From Buddleja alternifolia (taxonomy: Eukaryota; Streptophyta; Magnoliopsida; Lamiales; Scrophulariaceae), in NCBI GenBank assembly GCA_019426215.1, contig CM033401.1, positions 6,081,134 through 6,145,133 on the forward strand: DNA of 64,000 bases, given 5' to 3'. The position numbers and the translations under genes were made by a program. The notes below the pieces were generated by a model. It worked only from the letters and a program-made list of their open reading frames with translations. It was not told where the DNA came from and did not search any database. Below are positions 11,833-22,615 of the stretch, piece after piece; positions within the stretch are counted from its first letter, which is position 1, and every line of letters starts with the position of its first letter.

Positions 11833-12659
11833 ACCCGCGCTGTTCTCTACGATGTTCAAGTGGAGATCAAAGATTCTGTGTATCAAGTGGTACTTCAAAG
11901 TCTAAACGTTGTTGATGGTGTGAAATTGTTTGTCGTATGCGACTCCGACAACGAATCAAAGATATACGAGGTATCTCCTTCTTTTCATACTGTATGACAA
12001 TGTTATACATACTGTATATGCACATTATAGAGTCTGTATGATACAGTTTTGTTTACTGTTTTTTTTATGTTTTGTAGGTGAAACATGTTATATCGAACAA
12101 TCATGTTGATTGTTCTTGCAGATTGTTTTTTAGGAGGGATATTTTGTGTAGACACATTTTCTTTGCATTCAACCATGGCCGAATACACAAACTGCCCGCC
12201 GAGTATGCTCTAAAGAGGTGGAGGAAAAACGCAGAAATTATGGCGTCCGATACAATCAACAACCAGGTCACACAATATCGCTCGATGATTCAGAAGACTA
12301 CAAATGATGAGAGTCAAATTTGGATCGACTTTCAAGCATGTTTAAATATTGCGGGTTTTAACAAAGAAAAACTCGAATACATAAAAAATCAATTGGTGGA
12401 TATAAAGTCTCATTTGAGTGTCGGTGCGGACGACAACAATAAAAACAACAAGAATGTTGTTATCGATACACTAGTGGGACCCCAAATTGAGAACGAGCTA
12501 GGGATCAGAAATTCTCAAATGAACCGAACTAAAGGGTGTGGTAAAAGAATTAAGAATAGTGTAGAGATATCCAAGCATGTTCCTAAGAGGAGAAAATGTG
12601 CTGCATGCAGAAAAGTTGATGGGCATAATGGAAGAACTTGTCCATCAAAGGAAAAATAG
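11833..12659 (+). pseudogene. FAR1/Mutator-type transposase C-terminal part (SWIM zinc finger)
   Basis: Two exons are visible. The first ends at 11970 (KIYEV-type end, donor GAG/GTATCT) and an intron at 11971-12077 ends TTTTGTAG. The second, 12078-12659, gives 193 residues. It contains the SWIM zinc finger CSCRLFFRRDILCRHIFF, then LPAEYALKRW, as in FAR1/FHY3 proteins and Mutator-like transposases, and ends with a zinc-knuckle-like CAACRKVDGHNGRTC. The upstream N-terminal DNA-binding and DDE catalytic regions are not found; a short MAEIDTG start near 11207 may be the relic of the first exon. Probably a deleted transposase. Confidence 0.78.
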
Positions 12660-12669
12660 AAATGTTTTC

Positions 12670-13040
12670 TTTACATTTGTTACTGTATAATGAAGTATTA
12701 TTCACTGTATCATATAGTCTTATACACTGTATACTGAAGTGTTATTCAATGTATAATGAATCCAGTTTTCAATGTATACTAAAACATTATTAACTGTACA
12801 ATGAAGTGTTATTCAATGTATGTAAAAAATGTCATAATGTCCATTGTATAATTGAGTGTTTTTTGTATTATATAGTTTAATTCTATACTACAATTGAGTA
12901 TTTTTTATACTGTATAACGAATATGTTGTTTTTTATACTGCATACATGTGTATTGTATAATGTAATTTTATTAACTGTATAATGAACCTTTAATTACTGC
13001 ATAACATGTATATTATGTACTGTATATGTTATGAACACTT
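12670..13040. repeat. Central cluster of ACTGTATAAT-like motifs
   Basis: The same motif as the left cluster but mainly in reverse orientation (ACTGTATAATGAAG and variants), directly after the transposase stop codon. Confidence 0.7.
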
Positions 13041-13233
13041 TAATGACACACTCAATGAACAGAACAATAACAGGTTATGTGCAGTGAATAAACTTTATAG
13101 ATTTAAACAACCCAAATAAAAGTTATATTGCAAGAAAAACTAATAAATAATAAAAAAAATGTACAATGAAATTTAAAAATCCAGTCTATTAACACCAAAT
13201 TTACTTGTTGTATCCATTACATGTTGATTACAT

Positions 13234-13677
13234 CTACCCCTTCTTCCCCTTGTTCTTTTGGGCTTGTTCCTGTTCCACCTCCTTTGACTGTCTGAGGATT
13301 TCGTCTTTGAGTGTGTTCAGCTCGGAAGTGAGGATCTTTTCCAGATAAAGCCCCTCAATCTATTGAGTTTCGTAACTTGTGATTTCTGCATTGTATAAAT
13401 ATTAAAGTTAGATAGATAGGAAATAAAGATTTTCACAAATTTTCATACATATAAATAAAAAAGTATAAAATATTACGTTTTCTGGACCCAATTCCGGATC
13501 CCAATTCTTCAGTCCTCCACCGAGGTAAGTCTCCATGTGACGCATTACAAAAACACCACAATCCTATTTGTTTCTATGTGTACGCCACGGCATTGGAAGC
13601 CTTACAATTTCTACCGTTGACAACGCACTTCCAGCTGGATGGTTGATATCCATCAGGAACTTGACAAACATGTCTTT
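13234..13677 (-). pseudogene. Ulp1-like cysteine protease (C48) C-terminal remnant
   Basis: Two minus-strand exons: 13677-13477 and 13385-13234. The first reads LPMPWRTHRNK, a stop, then DCGVFVMRHMETYLG; D-C-G-V-F is the catalytic cysteine block of Ulp1/SUMO proteases. The second reads IEGLYLEKILTSELNTLKDE and ends in a Lys/Gln-rich tail at TAG 13234-13236. In-frame stops lie just before the catalytic block and in the second exon. The His and Asp half of the catalytic domain is not seen; the region upstream is filled with short repeats. A small frame at 14389-14574 may be an old first exon. Confidence 0.75.
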
Positions 13678-13689
13678 CTGTTTGAAACA

Positions 13690-14370
13690 GCAAACTAAAA
13701 ATGTAAGATACAGTGTATAAATATATTAATATATAGTATATTAATATATCATTATACAGTAGAGTATTATTTTCATTATACAGTGAATAATAAATGATTA
13801 TGCAGTCCAATATTATACCATTATATAGTATGTTAATATATCAATACACAGTCACTGACTACATCATTATACAATGTTTTACTATATAATTATACGGTGC
13901 ATTACTGTATAATTTAAAGTTAATTGAGGCTATACATTGTGTTATAATGTAGATTTAACAATGATATTTGACATCAAAAAAAATATTAGTGCTTGAAGGA
14001 TAGGTACCAAAGTGAATGGCATATGTTGATATACAGGAAATACAATGATGATATACAGTGTGTGACTATTGACAGAACAATCAGTGATTTCAAACCATTA
14101 TACAGTGCCATTTAAAACATTATACAGTAAATTATAACACATTATACAGTATCATATAACTCAATATACAGTGTGTGTTTATACATCATACAATTACAAT
14201 ATAATAAACCATTATACAGTATATTCTAAAATATTATACAGTAACGTGTAAGGCAATATACAGTATGTGCACACATATAATACAGTAGCATTACACTCAC
14301 TAATTTAAAAATAAACAGTATGTTTTACAAAAATATGCATTCAAAATCAATAAAAACACATTATTTGTCC
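13690..14370. repeat. Right subterminal cluster of TTATACAGT-like motifs
   Basis: More than a dozen copies of ATTATACAGT and variants, upstream of the Ulp1 remnant on its strand. The spacing is irregular, so this is a dispersed motif array rather than a satellite. Confidence 0.75.
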
Positions 14371-14882
14371 CCAATAAACAGTGTATAGTTACAACAAATT
14401 AAACAAAGACGTATTTTTAACAACAAAATCAACAAAACACATGAATTTACCCTCTATATGTTTGAACAACAACTGAAAATGGACAGTTTCATTGGTACCT
14501 GTGACTCTTGATGGGTTTTTCGACCTCATTTTCTGCTGAAAAAAAATCGGGTTGGGTGAGATTTTAGGGTTCATGGTGTGCGAAATCCGAATATGCAGTT
14601 AGATTTGGAAAGATATGGCTTTAATACGGATTCAAATCGTGATTTACAGTTGATTATGCGTGGGTTTAAATGTGAGAGATTTTAAGGAGATTGTGGAGTT
14701 AATTTAGGGGCGTGCTTGCTGTATAATGGTGTGTATTTTACTATTATACCCCTCAGCCAATTACAATTGGGGTTTCCCGCATGTTTCTAGTGTTATTTTG
14801 GACTGTTTGATTTAATTGATCCAATGGTGTACATTGGATCTTATATCTTATCTAATATAGGGTATGTATTAAATCTTGACCC

Positions 14883-14907
14883 TATATATATATATATATA
14901 TATATGT
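14883..14907. repeat. (TA)n microsatellite at the right end of the Mutator-like element
   Basis: Pure TA dinucleotide tract, matching the (TA)n tract at the left end (about 10758-10776). Confidence 0.8.
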
Positions 14908-14959
14908 ATATCTATCTATAAGGCAAAACTGCTTAGCCCTGTAACTTATTGTCTTTGAC

Positions 14960-16330
14960 AATTTTAGTACCATTGCTTTAAAATTGGCAATTTTACTCCT
15001 CCACATTTCCCTTAGCCTTGGTTTTTTTCCCATTGGGTTCTTCCGAGGTAAGGTTTTTAACGAGGATGATAAGCATGAGTTTTACGTGTTTGAGGGCCCG
15101 GTATTTGGTTGGTTTAGAGTCGATTATGAGTGATTTTTACCACTTGTGGCTTTGATTTGTGTGTTAAATGAGTACAGGGTGAAAATCACAACAATCGAGC
15201 AAAAGGGGCAGAAAAACACATATTTTGATAATACACTACATTCAACGTTCGAACGTGGGCTTTGTGACATTCGAACGTGACACATCATCAATGTTCGAAC
15301 GTGAGGTTTCAACGTTCGAACGTTAGCCCAGTCAACTCCCAGTCAAACCACTTATGCCACGGCATCACGTTCGAACGTGAGGGAGGTGACGTTCGAACGT
15401 TGCAGTTGGCTGAAAGAATTTTTGGCAAGTTTTGATACCTAATTCAAGTAGAAGATTTGGGGATCCTCTTCTATAAATACCTCCTCTTATAACAACAATA
15501 GGGTTCGAAATTTTTAGCATTAGAAGAGACTTTTGAGCAAGGAGACGAGCGAGACGAAGAGAACGACGATTCTGCATCAATACATCAATTTGTATTAGGG
15601 AGACTTTTAGTTCTAGATTATTTGTCTATGAATAATTCTATGTTATTGATTGTTTTTCCAATTACAAGTATGAACTAAATTTTCTTTAACTAGGGCCATG
15701 TGAAGGCCGAATTTATGAGTTTATATATATGAAGTGATTTTTTGTATTAATTCTATCATTGCTTTGTGTGTTAATTTTGTGCTTTTATTTCAATCATATG
15801 CTTGATCACTATATGCTTGCTAATTTGCCTAGTCTATTTATTCAAGAGAATATAGGTTAGGGTTCAAAGGAATTAACATATCATTCGTAAAAAATAAGGA
15901 ATGGCCCCTAGATATTGGTAGAGGTTCCTGGGTGCAGTTAGCAAGATTTATCCAGGGAAATTCTAGAACATAAATGTACGGTTATTGATTAGATTCTCGG
16001 ATAGACATATTTAGAGAACCGTCAACTAGTCATAAGATTATTACAGCCAAGATATCGGATAGTAATTAATTAAGAAATTTCCACCAAAGCAATAGTAGCC
16101 TAATAATTCAAAAAATAATTCATATATATCAACGAGTAAATACGGTTGAAGCATGTGCCTTAGTTATTTTATCTCATAAGAATCTCAATCTAATTTGTCA
16201 GTCTTGTCTTCAATTTTTATTTGCTTTTGAGACAATCGTGGTAATTTAATTTAATTTCAATTGCTTTAAAACTTGTCAATCTAAATACGAGTCTCTGTGG
16301 GTTTGACATCCCGGACGTAAAAATCCATTT
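14960..16330. mobile_element. Decayed LTR-retrotransposon sequence, unclassified
   Basis: Contains a motif common in copia-type LTRs (CATTGGGTTCTTCCGAGG, then AAGGTTTTTAACGAGG, near 15028-15066), a TATA-like TATAAATA near 15472 followed by leader-like sequence, and a CTCTGTGGGTTTGACATCC stretch near 16292 that resembles an LTR/primer-site boundary. No coding domain was recognised and the boundaries are unsure. Confidence 0.4.
15245..15400. repeat. Six copies of the 12-bp palindrome ACGTTCGAACGT
   Basis: Perfect copies at 15245-15256, 15312-15323, 15367-15378 and 15389-15400; one-mismatch copies at 15267-15278 and 15291-15302. They lie just upstream of the TATA-like box near 15472, so they may be part of a U3 promoter. 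Confidence 0.9.
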
Positions 16331-16559
16331 TTATTACTGCACATGACTAGTCCACTTGCTGTTTCATATACGTAATGATTTCTCGTGTCAGAGGCAATCA
16401 GTGTATCAACAAGGATCAAACCCTCTTTGAAATCATGACAATTTATTGTACTCTCGAGACTGTTTGAGCCTTTTATTCCAAAATTCTCAAGAGTATGGGG
16501 GCTTATGATGCGGGTCATAATTTTCATTTCTCCTAAATAGGCTAACGTGGAGTGGGCTT

Positions 16560-17098
16560 GTGTCAAGACGAATAAATGAAGAAGGTTTATGAATGGAAAG
16601 CTCGTGAAAAGCCCAAGGATATGCTCGTGAGAATGCTAAGAGGAAAGCCCCAAGGAAAGCTCATGGAAATACTTATGAAAAAGCTCAAATAAAAGGATAT
16701 TTGGTTAAATCTTATCCTAAACTACCAAATCCTAAAAAGAGGGATATGACTTATCATATCCCCCAATATTTGAGAACAAGTTGGAAGCAATCCAAAGACT
16801 CCCCAACCTAGCAAAATCGGCTACTAGGGCCTATATAAAGATGTTTTACTTCATTTTTTGAAGTTAAGTTTTATTAGAGAAAGTCAAGTTTTTATTAAAT
16901 TGTATTACTCCAGAATTAGGGTTTATGTTCTTCAATATTCAAAATCAATAAAGAAGTTATCCTATTTCATTTTCCTCGATACATTTTGAGTGTTTTATTT
17001 GAGTGTGAATCAAGAGTTTAGATACATTAATTATAAAAATTAATCGAAAACCTTGTTTAGTTCTCCGATTTTTTTGGTGTGAAAATCCGAACCACATC
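16560..17098 (+). mobile_element. 5' LTR (partial) of a Ty3/gypsy-like element
   Basis: Ends ...CCACATCA directly before a primer-binding-like sequence. A TATA box CTATATAAAG lies at 16831-16840 and is followed by an AT-rich leader. The left boundary is uncertain. Confidence 0.55.
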
Positions 17099-17100
17099 AA

Positions 17101-17120
17101 GTGGCGCCGTCTGTGGGAAC
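17101..17120 (+). other. Primer-binding-site-like sequence
   Basis: GTGGCGCCGTCTGTGGGAAC begins two to three bases after the LTR end. TGGCGCCGTCTGTGGGAA is a form seen at the start of the internal region of plant Ty3/gypsy elements; the tRNA is not assigned here. Confidence 0.6.
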
Positions 17121-17153
17121 TTTTGAGTCTGAGACGTGAGTTCTTGCATTGAA

Positions 17154-17519
17154 ATGGAGGGTGTTCAAGGATTGAGACATTCGAAGAGGAGAAGCGCAGC
17201 CGTGCACCCGCCGGCGGCCACCGTGCAAGTGCAACCGGACACCTAGTCGGCCGAGGAGGATGCCGCGCACACCAGCGTCGCCACCGTGCTCCCTGGTGTT
17301 GCATCAAGGTAGCCATTGACGGCTGACCCCTCGTCTGCTTCAGTTTTCATGTTATCTGTTCCGGAAAACACCACCGTTGCATCGGGATCCATTCCATCAC
17401 CGCCCCAAGGAAGTTTACCCTCGCAACAGGCGGTTGTGCCGGGTATAACGCGTGTGTACATGTGGCGTCAGGAAGGAGAACACACGACCTCTCCTAATAG
17501 GATACAAATCTCAATATGA
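17154..17519 (+). pseudogene. gag N-terminal remnant of the LTR element
   Basis: A frame opens with ATG at 17154 just after the primer site and continues to 17519, with two internal TAG codons before 17316. The product is Ser/Pro/Ala-rich with no domain that can be named. Position alone suggests gag. Confidence 0.4.
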
Positions 17520-18319
17520 AATACCCCCCAAGTTGGTGGGTCTACACAAGAAACTATTATACCCACATTGGGTATCGTCAAAAAGACATTTATTTCTGCG
17601 GTAAAGAGGAACAATCATTAAATTATGCAAAAATCAATGAGATATGGTGAAAACACCCCTTATAAACTTACTCCTAGATATCTTAATAAACATATTAAGG
17701 AGTAGGGGGCAAGGAGGTGTTGATTTGTAGCTAGTGTTTTTTAAGCAAAATGCTAGCAAATGACGCCTAAGTATAACAAAACACCTCGCTAGTGCTCATG
17801 AAGCCATGGGGCACGGAAAAATAATTAAGCAATTGACCTAGTGCTCATGAAGTCACGTTGTGCAAAAAGTAAAGACTTACTCGAAGCCTAAAAAGGCCTA
17901 ATGTGTAAAGTCACGAGCAATCTGCAATGCGCACTAAAGTGGCGGAAGTTAAAACAACTCGAAATCAATCAAACCAACTCAAGTCTTGTTAAGCAAGAAA
18001 CTCGAGAAAAAGTCATGAAGCAACACACTTTGAGGCTCCACCTTAGGGCACCACCCCAAGGCTGTGAGGCACAGCCTCACGGCACACGGCCGCGAGGCAA
18101 CCACGGGGGACAGCGACAGAGCAACCCCCTCGCCCACCTCCTAGTGCTCGTTACCGATCCCCTTCTTGAAGTTAGAGACTCTCGTACATAAGGGGAAAGA
18201 AAAATTTGACATGTGGTCCTACCTACTTCATGGGTGTTACATAGAAAACATCCAACAAGCGCAAAAGGCCATAGGAAATAAATCTAACACTACAATGAGG
18301 GAAAAATAACCACCACACA

Positions 18320-18830
18320 TCGAGGCCAAGGACCTTGCTCCCTCACGTAGAGGCAAAGGACCTAGCCCACTCGCTATGGAGCGAATGCCCTTGCCCTCTC
18401 ACCTCGAGGCAAGGGACCTTGCCACCATACCTAGAGGCTAAGGACTTTGCCCCTTCATTTCGAGGCAAAGGACCTAGCCCACTAGCTATGGAACAAATGC
18501 CCTTGTCCCCTCGTCTCGAGACAAGGGACCTTATCACCATACCTAGAGGCCAAGGACTTTGTCCTCTCACCTCGAGATAAAGGACCTTGCCCACTCGTTA
18601 CGAAGCAGAGGCTCTTGCCCCTTACCACGAGACAAGGGACCTCGTCACCACACATCGAGGCCTAGGACCTTGCCTATTCACCTCGAGGTAAAGAAACCTG
18701 CCCATTCTCCATGGAACCAAGACCCTTGCCCCCTCACCTCGAGGCAAGAGACCTTGCCCCCATATCTCGAGGCCAAAGCCCTTATCCCCTCACCTCAGGG
18801 CAAAGGCCCGTCCACTAAAATTTCAAGTCC
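18320..18830. repeat. Degenerate tandem repeat with ~30-bp subunits and ~125-bp higher-order unit
   Basis: The subunit is close to CACCTCGAGGCAAGGGACC TTGCC, repeated with changes. A marker subunit containing CTATGGAGCGAATGCCC or CTATGGAACAAATGCCC recurs about every 125 bp, which shows a higher-order period. Open frames over this region on both strands are by-products. Confidence 0.8.
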
Positions 18831-19199
18831 CCTTCGGAGTGCAAATTGGTGGATTGAGGTAAAAAATTATAGGCCCCTTTTGGGATGCTGAAACCCCGGA
18901 TAAAGGCCTCAAAATTCTGGGTCTCCTCCGAGACGACAATCTTCCTATGGGCGAGGCGCAAGTCTCCCCTTAGGCCGGGCATGCACCTCTGCTCTTTATG
19001 AGGCACGTCTCGCAAGTAAAGGTGTGCTCGAAGCACATCTCACCAACTAAAATTATTCTAAAGTGCCTCGTTAACTAACTTAATAACCCCTCTGAGGTTA
19101 TTAGTCAAGGGGGGCAGAGGTTCATAACTTAAGAGCTCCCCCCTAAGACATGAAATGCATACCCAAATCGAAATACCTCGCACACTTTGGCATTATAAG

Positions 19200-19310
19200 G
19201 TATCTGACCTCAACGCGCTCGACCTCGAGGCATTCGACCTCACGGCGCTCGACCCCGATGCATCCGACCTCGCGGTGCTTGACCCCGAGGCATCAAACCT
19301 CAAGGTAGCT
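19200..19310. repeat. 15/30-bp tandem repeat (GACCTCGAGGCATTC type)
   Basis: About seven units alternating GACCTCxxCGCGCTC and GACCTCGAGGCATTC. The frame across it reads a periodic LDLEAFDLTALDPDA peptide, a shadow of the DNA repeat. Confidence 0.75.
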
Positions 19311-19479
19311 ATGGGTGTTTCCTTAAGGCGACACCTACATTGCCTCGAGATAACACTTACGATATCCCCCTTCAAGGGGCGACTCGTTAGACCCCCCGAG
19401 TCGACGAAGTTTTGCCACACACCCATACATATTCCTACTCCGGGTATCCTATACAGCACACCTGGGAGTGGGGAGCATT

Positions 19480-20160
19480 ATGATGTGCACCAATTTTGTT
19501 AAGGGCATAATTGTAATTAGCCCATCTATGGATTGGGACCGGGCTATCACCCCAATATAGCCGTGTACAATTAGTGTGGTTGAGCCCATGTGACCAAAAG
19601 ACTATCATCAAATGAGCCCAATCTGGCAAGTGAGCTACCATAATAATTGGGCCGACAATTAAGAAATATACATTCATTGGCTTAAATAAATAAGCAAATG
19701 GGCCAATAATCAAGCCCTGACCCATAACTCATAATCAGCTCTATATATACCCCAAAAAAAGCTGATTACAAGGCATTATTAGCTCTCCCCACCAAATAGA
19801 GTGCTGGAGAGAAAACAACTGGCAATTACATAGAATAATCCCACTATTAAACTACGAAGAGAATTGATCTCACCAAAGTAAGTATGTAGACAGTTTGCCA
19901 ATAGCAAGTGCAGTCTATACATTACACAAACCATCACCTAGTTTGTCGTGTGTTGGATCGAGATTTCCTCCCCACGTGGTAAATCACGTGACATAAACTT
20001 ACTGACAAATTTTACCAGCATCGTTACTAGTTCCCGTAAAAGCCTTGGATCCAGTCCCTATTTTCATCCTGGATGGTACCGCCGATTCCAGCTTTCCTCA
20101 ATCTTTGTTCTCAATTATTTTTGGAACTCAAATTAGGTATTTTTCAAAAAAAAAAATTTT
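19480..20160. mobile_element. LTR-like segment with TATA box and duplicated G-box
   Basis: TATATATA at 19742-19749 is followed by leader-like sequence. Two CACGTG elements lie close together at 19974-19991. The last ~70 bp (from about 20078, CCGATTCCAGCTTTCCTCAA) match the arms of the palindrome at 39170-39493. No coding domain. Confidence 0.4.
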
Positions 20161-20182
20161 AAACTTGTATTATGAACTAAAG

Positions 20183-20382
20183 TTTTTTTTTTTTTTAATA
20201 CAAGAGGGAGGGGGATACCCTATATATCTAGTTCGACAAACCCGGGTTGATAGTTTTCAACTGAGCTATAAAGACTTTATCAAACTCCATAAAGGAGGGA
20301 GAGCCACACAACTGTGGCTCCTGGGTTTTGAACCCAGGACCTCCCACTCACAAGTGGGAGGTGGTACCGCTAGACCAAAGCC
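20183..20382 (-). mobile_element. tRNA-derived SINE, copy 1
   Basis: Read on the minus strand, a 200-bp unit begins GGCTTTGGTCTAGCGGTACC and ends in a poly(A) tract (poly(T) at 20183-20196). It has RNA polymerase III box A (TGGTCTAGCGG) and box B (GGTTCAAAACC). A hairpin CCTCCCACTTGTGAGTGGGAGG lies between the boxes. Copies at 22616 and 38426 confirm the family. Confidence 0.88.
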
Positions 20383-20849
20383 TAATTTTCAATTTTTGAA
20401 GTCTAAAGTTGAAAGATCATATTTTATAGACTTTTTTATGTTTGTTTTTTAATTAAAACGATAGGATCACTTTCTAGTTTCTACTTTATTTTAGAACCTA
20501 CATTATATTACATTAATTATGAATTTATGTCCGCTATCATTTATTTAATAAGAAAAGTAACATTAAGCATGATAATTTTATGGCTAGTGATGAGGCTAGG
20601 GGTGACCAACGTAGGCACCCCTAGATGAAGCCATAGCAATGCCAGCGCAAAAGTAATAAGTTGCTGCATATGCCCTTCGATTAATATGAAAAGTAAACGA
20701 TCCCATTACTTTAATTAACTCTCCCTTCCCTTTCCCCACCGCTCCCACGCTCATTCCCACCTGCCTCGCCTAACCACCCTTCCCTTCCCTTTCCAGATCC
20801 ACACCGTCCAACGCCACCACGCCTCCATAAACTCATTTAAGGAAGAAAT
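20383..20849. other. Intergenic, shared with 40550-40740
   Basis: The stretch around 20440-20600 (GTTTCTACTTTATTTTAGAA, then CATTAAGCATGATAATTTTA) matches 40575-40735 imperfectly, so upstream flanks of two CNL loci share ancestry. No gene. Confidence 0.5.
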
Positions 20850-21257
20850 TTGAGGCAATTCTCAAGAGTTTATGCAAACAAAATTTTCATTAACCATCTC
20901 CAACCTACGCCATTTTGGATTTGAGATGATCATTTTGGTCCACATGGACTCTTCAACCCATGCTATTATTTGCACCAAATTTGGTGCAAATAAACAGTAG
21001 TACGCTATATTTGGTGTGCAATTGTTCATTTGCACCAAATTTGGTGCAAGGCCGTCCTTTTCTTTTATTTGTTGAAAAATGGATAATAGTGTAAAAAGAG
21101 GTGTAAAAAAGAATATTTTAAAGAATATTATTTTTGGCGTTAAAAATAGAGTTGTGAGTTGGAATAAATCTACTATACAACACTAAAATGGTACAAAAGT
21201 TGCATCATTTTTGTATTAATGGGTTGGAGATGCTCTAACTCTTGAGAATAGCCTCAA
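20850..21257. mobile_element. Inverted-repeat MITE-like element
   Basis: TTGAGGCAATTCTCAAGAGTT at 20850-20870 is inverted at 21237-21257 with one mismatch, and the inner parts CATCTCCAACC / GGTTGGAGATG are also inverted. The interior holds two large palindromes. No target duplication could be defined. Confidence 0.65.
20968..20991. repeat. 24-bp perfect palindrome, with a second 22-bp copy at 21028-21049
   Basis: The palindrome is built from ATTTGCACCAAA and its reverse complement. The second copy is 36 bp downstream, inside the same MITE-like element. Confidence 0.9.
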
Positions 21258-21735
21258 TTTTTTTATTTTGTTTGCAGAAAGACAATTTAGGTGGGATGGG
21301 TATTAAAAAATTCAGATTATAATTTCCAGAAAAAAATCAAATAATGGGTTGAGAATATCTTTTGCTCTTTCATCATTCTAGTGTGAATTAATTCAATATA
21401 AGAATGTCAATTGATTCAATACAGGAATGGTTAAATCTGGAGATGAAACCAGATTATTGTACTACAATGGTTTCAGGACAAAGACAAAAATAATACTCTA
21501 ATTTTAGTGATTGATTTAGGTCCTCTTGTGAGAAGAGATGAATTGTTTGTGCGGTAGAGAGAGCAATGGTGGCGCAAGAACAACTGAACGAGGGACGGTG
21601 GTGTGTCCGAGAGAAATGAGATTCTTTTTTCTCTTTCTTAAGGTTGATTTTGAAATTAAGGTTAAATATGTAAATTTTCACATTTTTGCTATGGTATTAT
21701 CACCAGCCTAATTTTATTGACTTTGAATCCCAAAT
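21258..21735. other. Intergenic
   Basis: AT-rich; no gene. A minus-strand open frame at 21454-21681 has no recognisable features. Confidence 0.45.
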
Positions 21736-21888
21736 GGAAAATTCTGGCCCGTTTTTGGCTCGGCCAAATTCATGTGTATTTTATAATATAATTTATCAAT
21801 TATAAGACAAGTGTAATACACTTTACTTATGAAATACATTTGAGTGTGACCAAATTGGGATTAGGCTAGAATGGGGCTAGAATTTTCC
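21736..21888. mobile_element. 153-bp MITE-like inverted repeat
   Basis: The left end GGAAAATTCTGGCCC pairs with the right end GGGCTAGAATTTTCC, and the complementarity continues imperfectly inward. The target duplication is not clear. Confidence 0.6.
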
Positions 21889-22615
21889 ATGCCAAACATT
21901 CAAAATTATTTAACAAATTCGGCCTGCAGAATTTCCTTACTATGAATATTATGGCTATGTATGATTAGGAATTTTAAAAATATTTTTATTTTTTGGATCA
22001 CCAAAAAATGAAAATGCACAGTTCAAGCCAAATTCTACAGAAAATGGTCAAATTTTAAATACTACTACACATTCCCCTATATAACAACCAATCATTTCAT
22101 CATTTCAATCTTTTATCATTAATTACACCATCTCACTATCCAACTCATTCTCTTTCTTACTTTTTCATAATTTATATAATAAAAATTCATATTCAATTTT
22201 TCAAATATTCTAATTATTATTATTAAATAATATTTAATAATATATAATTTAAATAATATATAATTCCCACTACCCACTATTCCTCCCCTGCACAACCCCC
22301 CTCCCCCCGCCCCCACTATTCCAATTATTATTATTAAATAATATTTGACTATTTTTTGAAAATTTTATTTTACGTTTGAAGAATTTTTTTGGATCTACAG
22401 CAGTTCAATTGACACTATTTATATTCAATTTTTTTAAATTCGTTTATGTGTTCTTTTTGTGTTTGTTTTTTTGTTAATAAGATATATGTGAATGTATGGT
22501 TTATTGGTAGGTTATCCTAATATGTTGGAGTCCTAATGACTTATGAGCCTTGTGTGAACCATAATGTGTATTGTATAAATTTTTAGTCTTAAATCTAAGT
22601 GACAGTATATTTAAA
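21889..22615. other. Intergenic, AT-rich
   Basis: Contains TAATAATATATAATT-type low-complexity runs at 22190-22265 and a pyrimidine-rich run near 22290-22315. No gene. Confidence 0.45.

Larger units (their letters stand above)
10777..14882. mobile_element. Mutator-like element with FAR1-type transposase and Ulp1 remnants
   Basis: A 4.1-kb unit between two (TA)n tracts. The ends are imperfect inverted repeats: left GGTATGATTAAATGCATCCT then AGATCCAATCTAGACCATT; right, on the reverse strand, GGGTCAAGATTTAATACATA then AGATCCAATGTACACCATT. Because both flanks are TA repeats the target duplication cannot be delimited, although TA-rich 9-mers would fit. It carries a SWIM-domain transposase end on the plus strand and a Ulp1-like protease end on the minus strand. 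Plant Mutator-like elements carrying Ulp1-like genes (the Kaonashi type) are known. Most of the transposase is missing, so it is not autonomous. Confidence 0.8.
17520..19480. mobile_element. Non-coding, GC-richer retroelement interior with tandem repeats
   Basis: No protease, reverse transcriptase or integrase signature. It is distinctly GC-richer than its surroundings and holds two tandem arrays (18320-18830 and 19200-19310). Tandem repeats of this kind are known in untranslated regions of large Ty3/gypsy elements, so this is probably the degenerate continuation of the element starting at 16560. Confidence 0.4.

Noticed and set aside
15245..15400. CRISPR-like or operator array from the repeated palindrome
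   Set aside because: The unit is only 12 bp, spacing is irregular (22-55 bp) and the host is a plant; reported as a repeat only.
18335..18891. Overlapping long open frames on both strands
   Set aside because: They follow the tandem repeat period and have no domain; low-complexity shadows.
19155..19502. Acidic repeat protein frame (LDLEAFDLTALDPDA)
   Set aside because: Translation of a 15/30-bp DNA repeat inside retroelement debris, with no gene context.
20330..20382. A tRNA-like sequence with A and B boxes
   Set aside because: It is the head of a SINE with poly(A) tail and two other copies in the window; it does not fold as a full tRNA gene.
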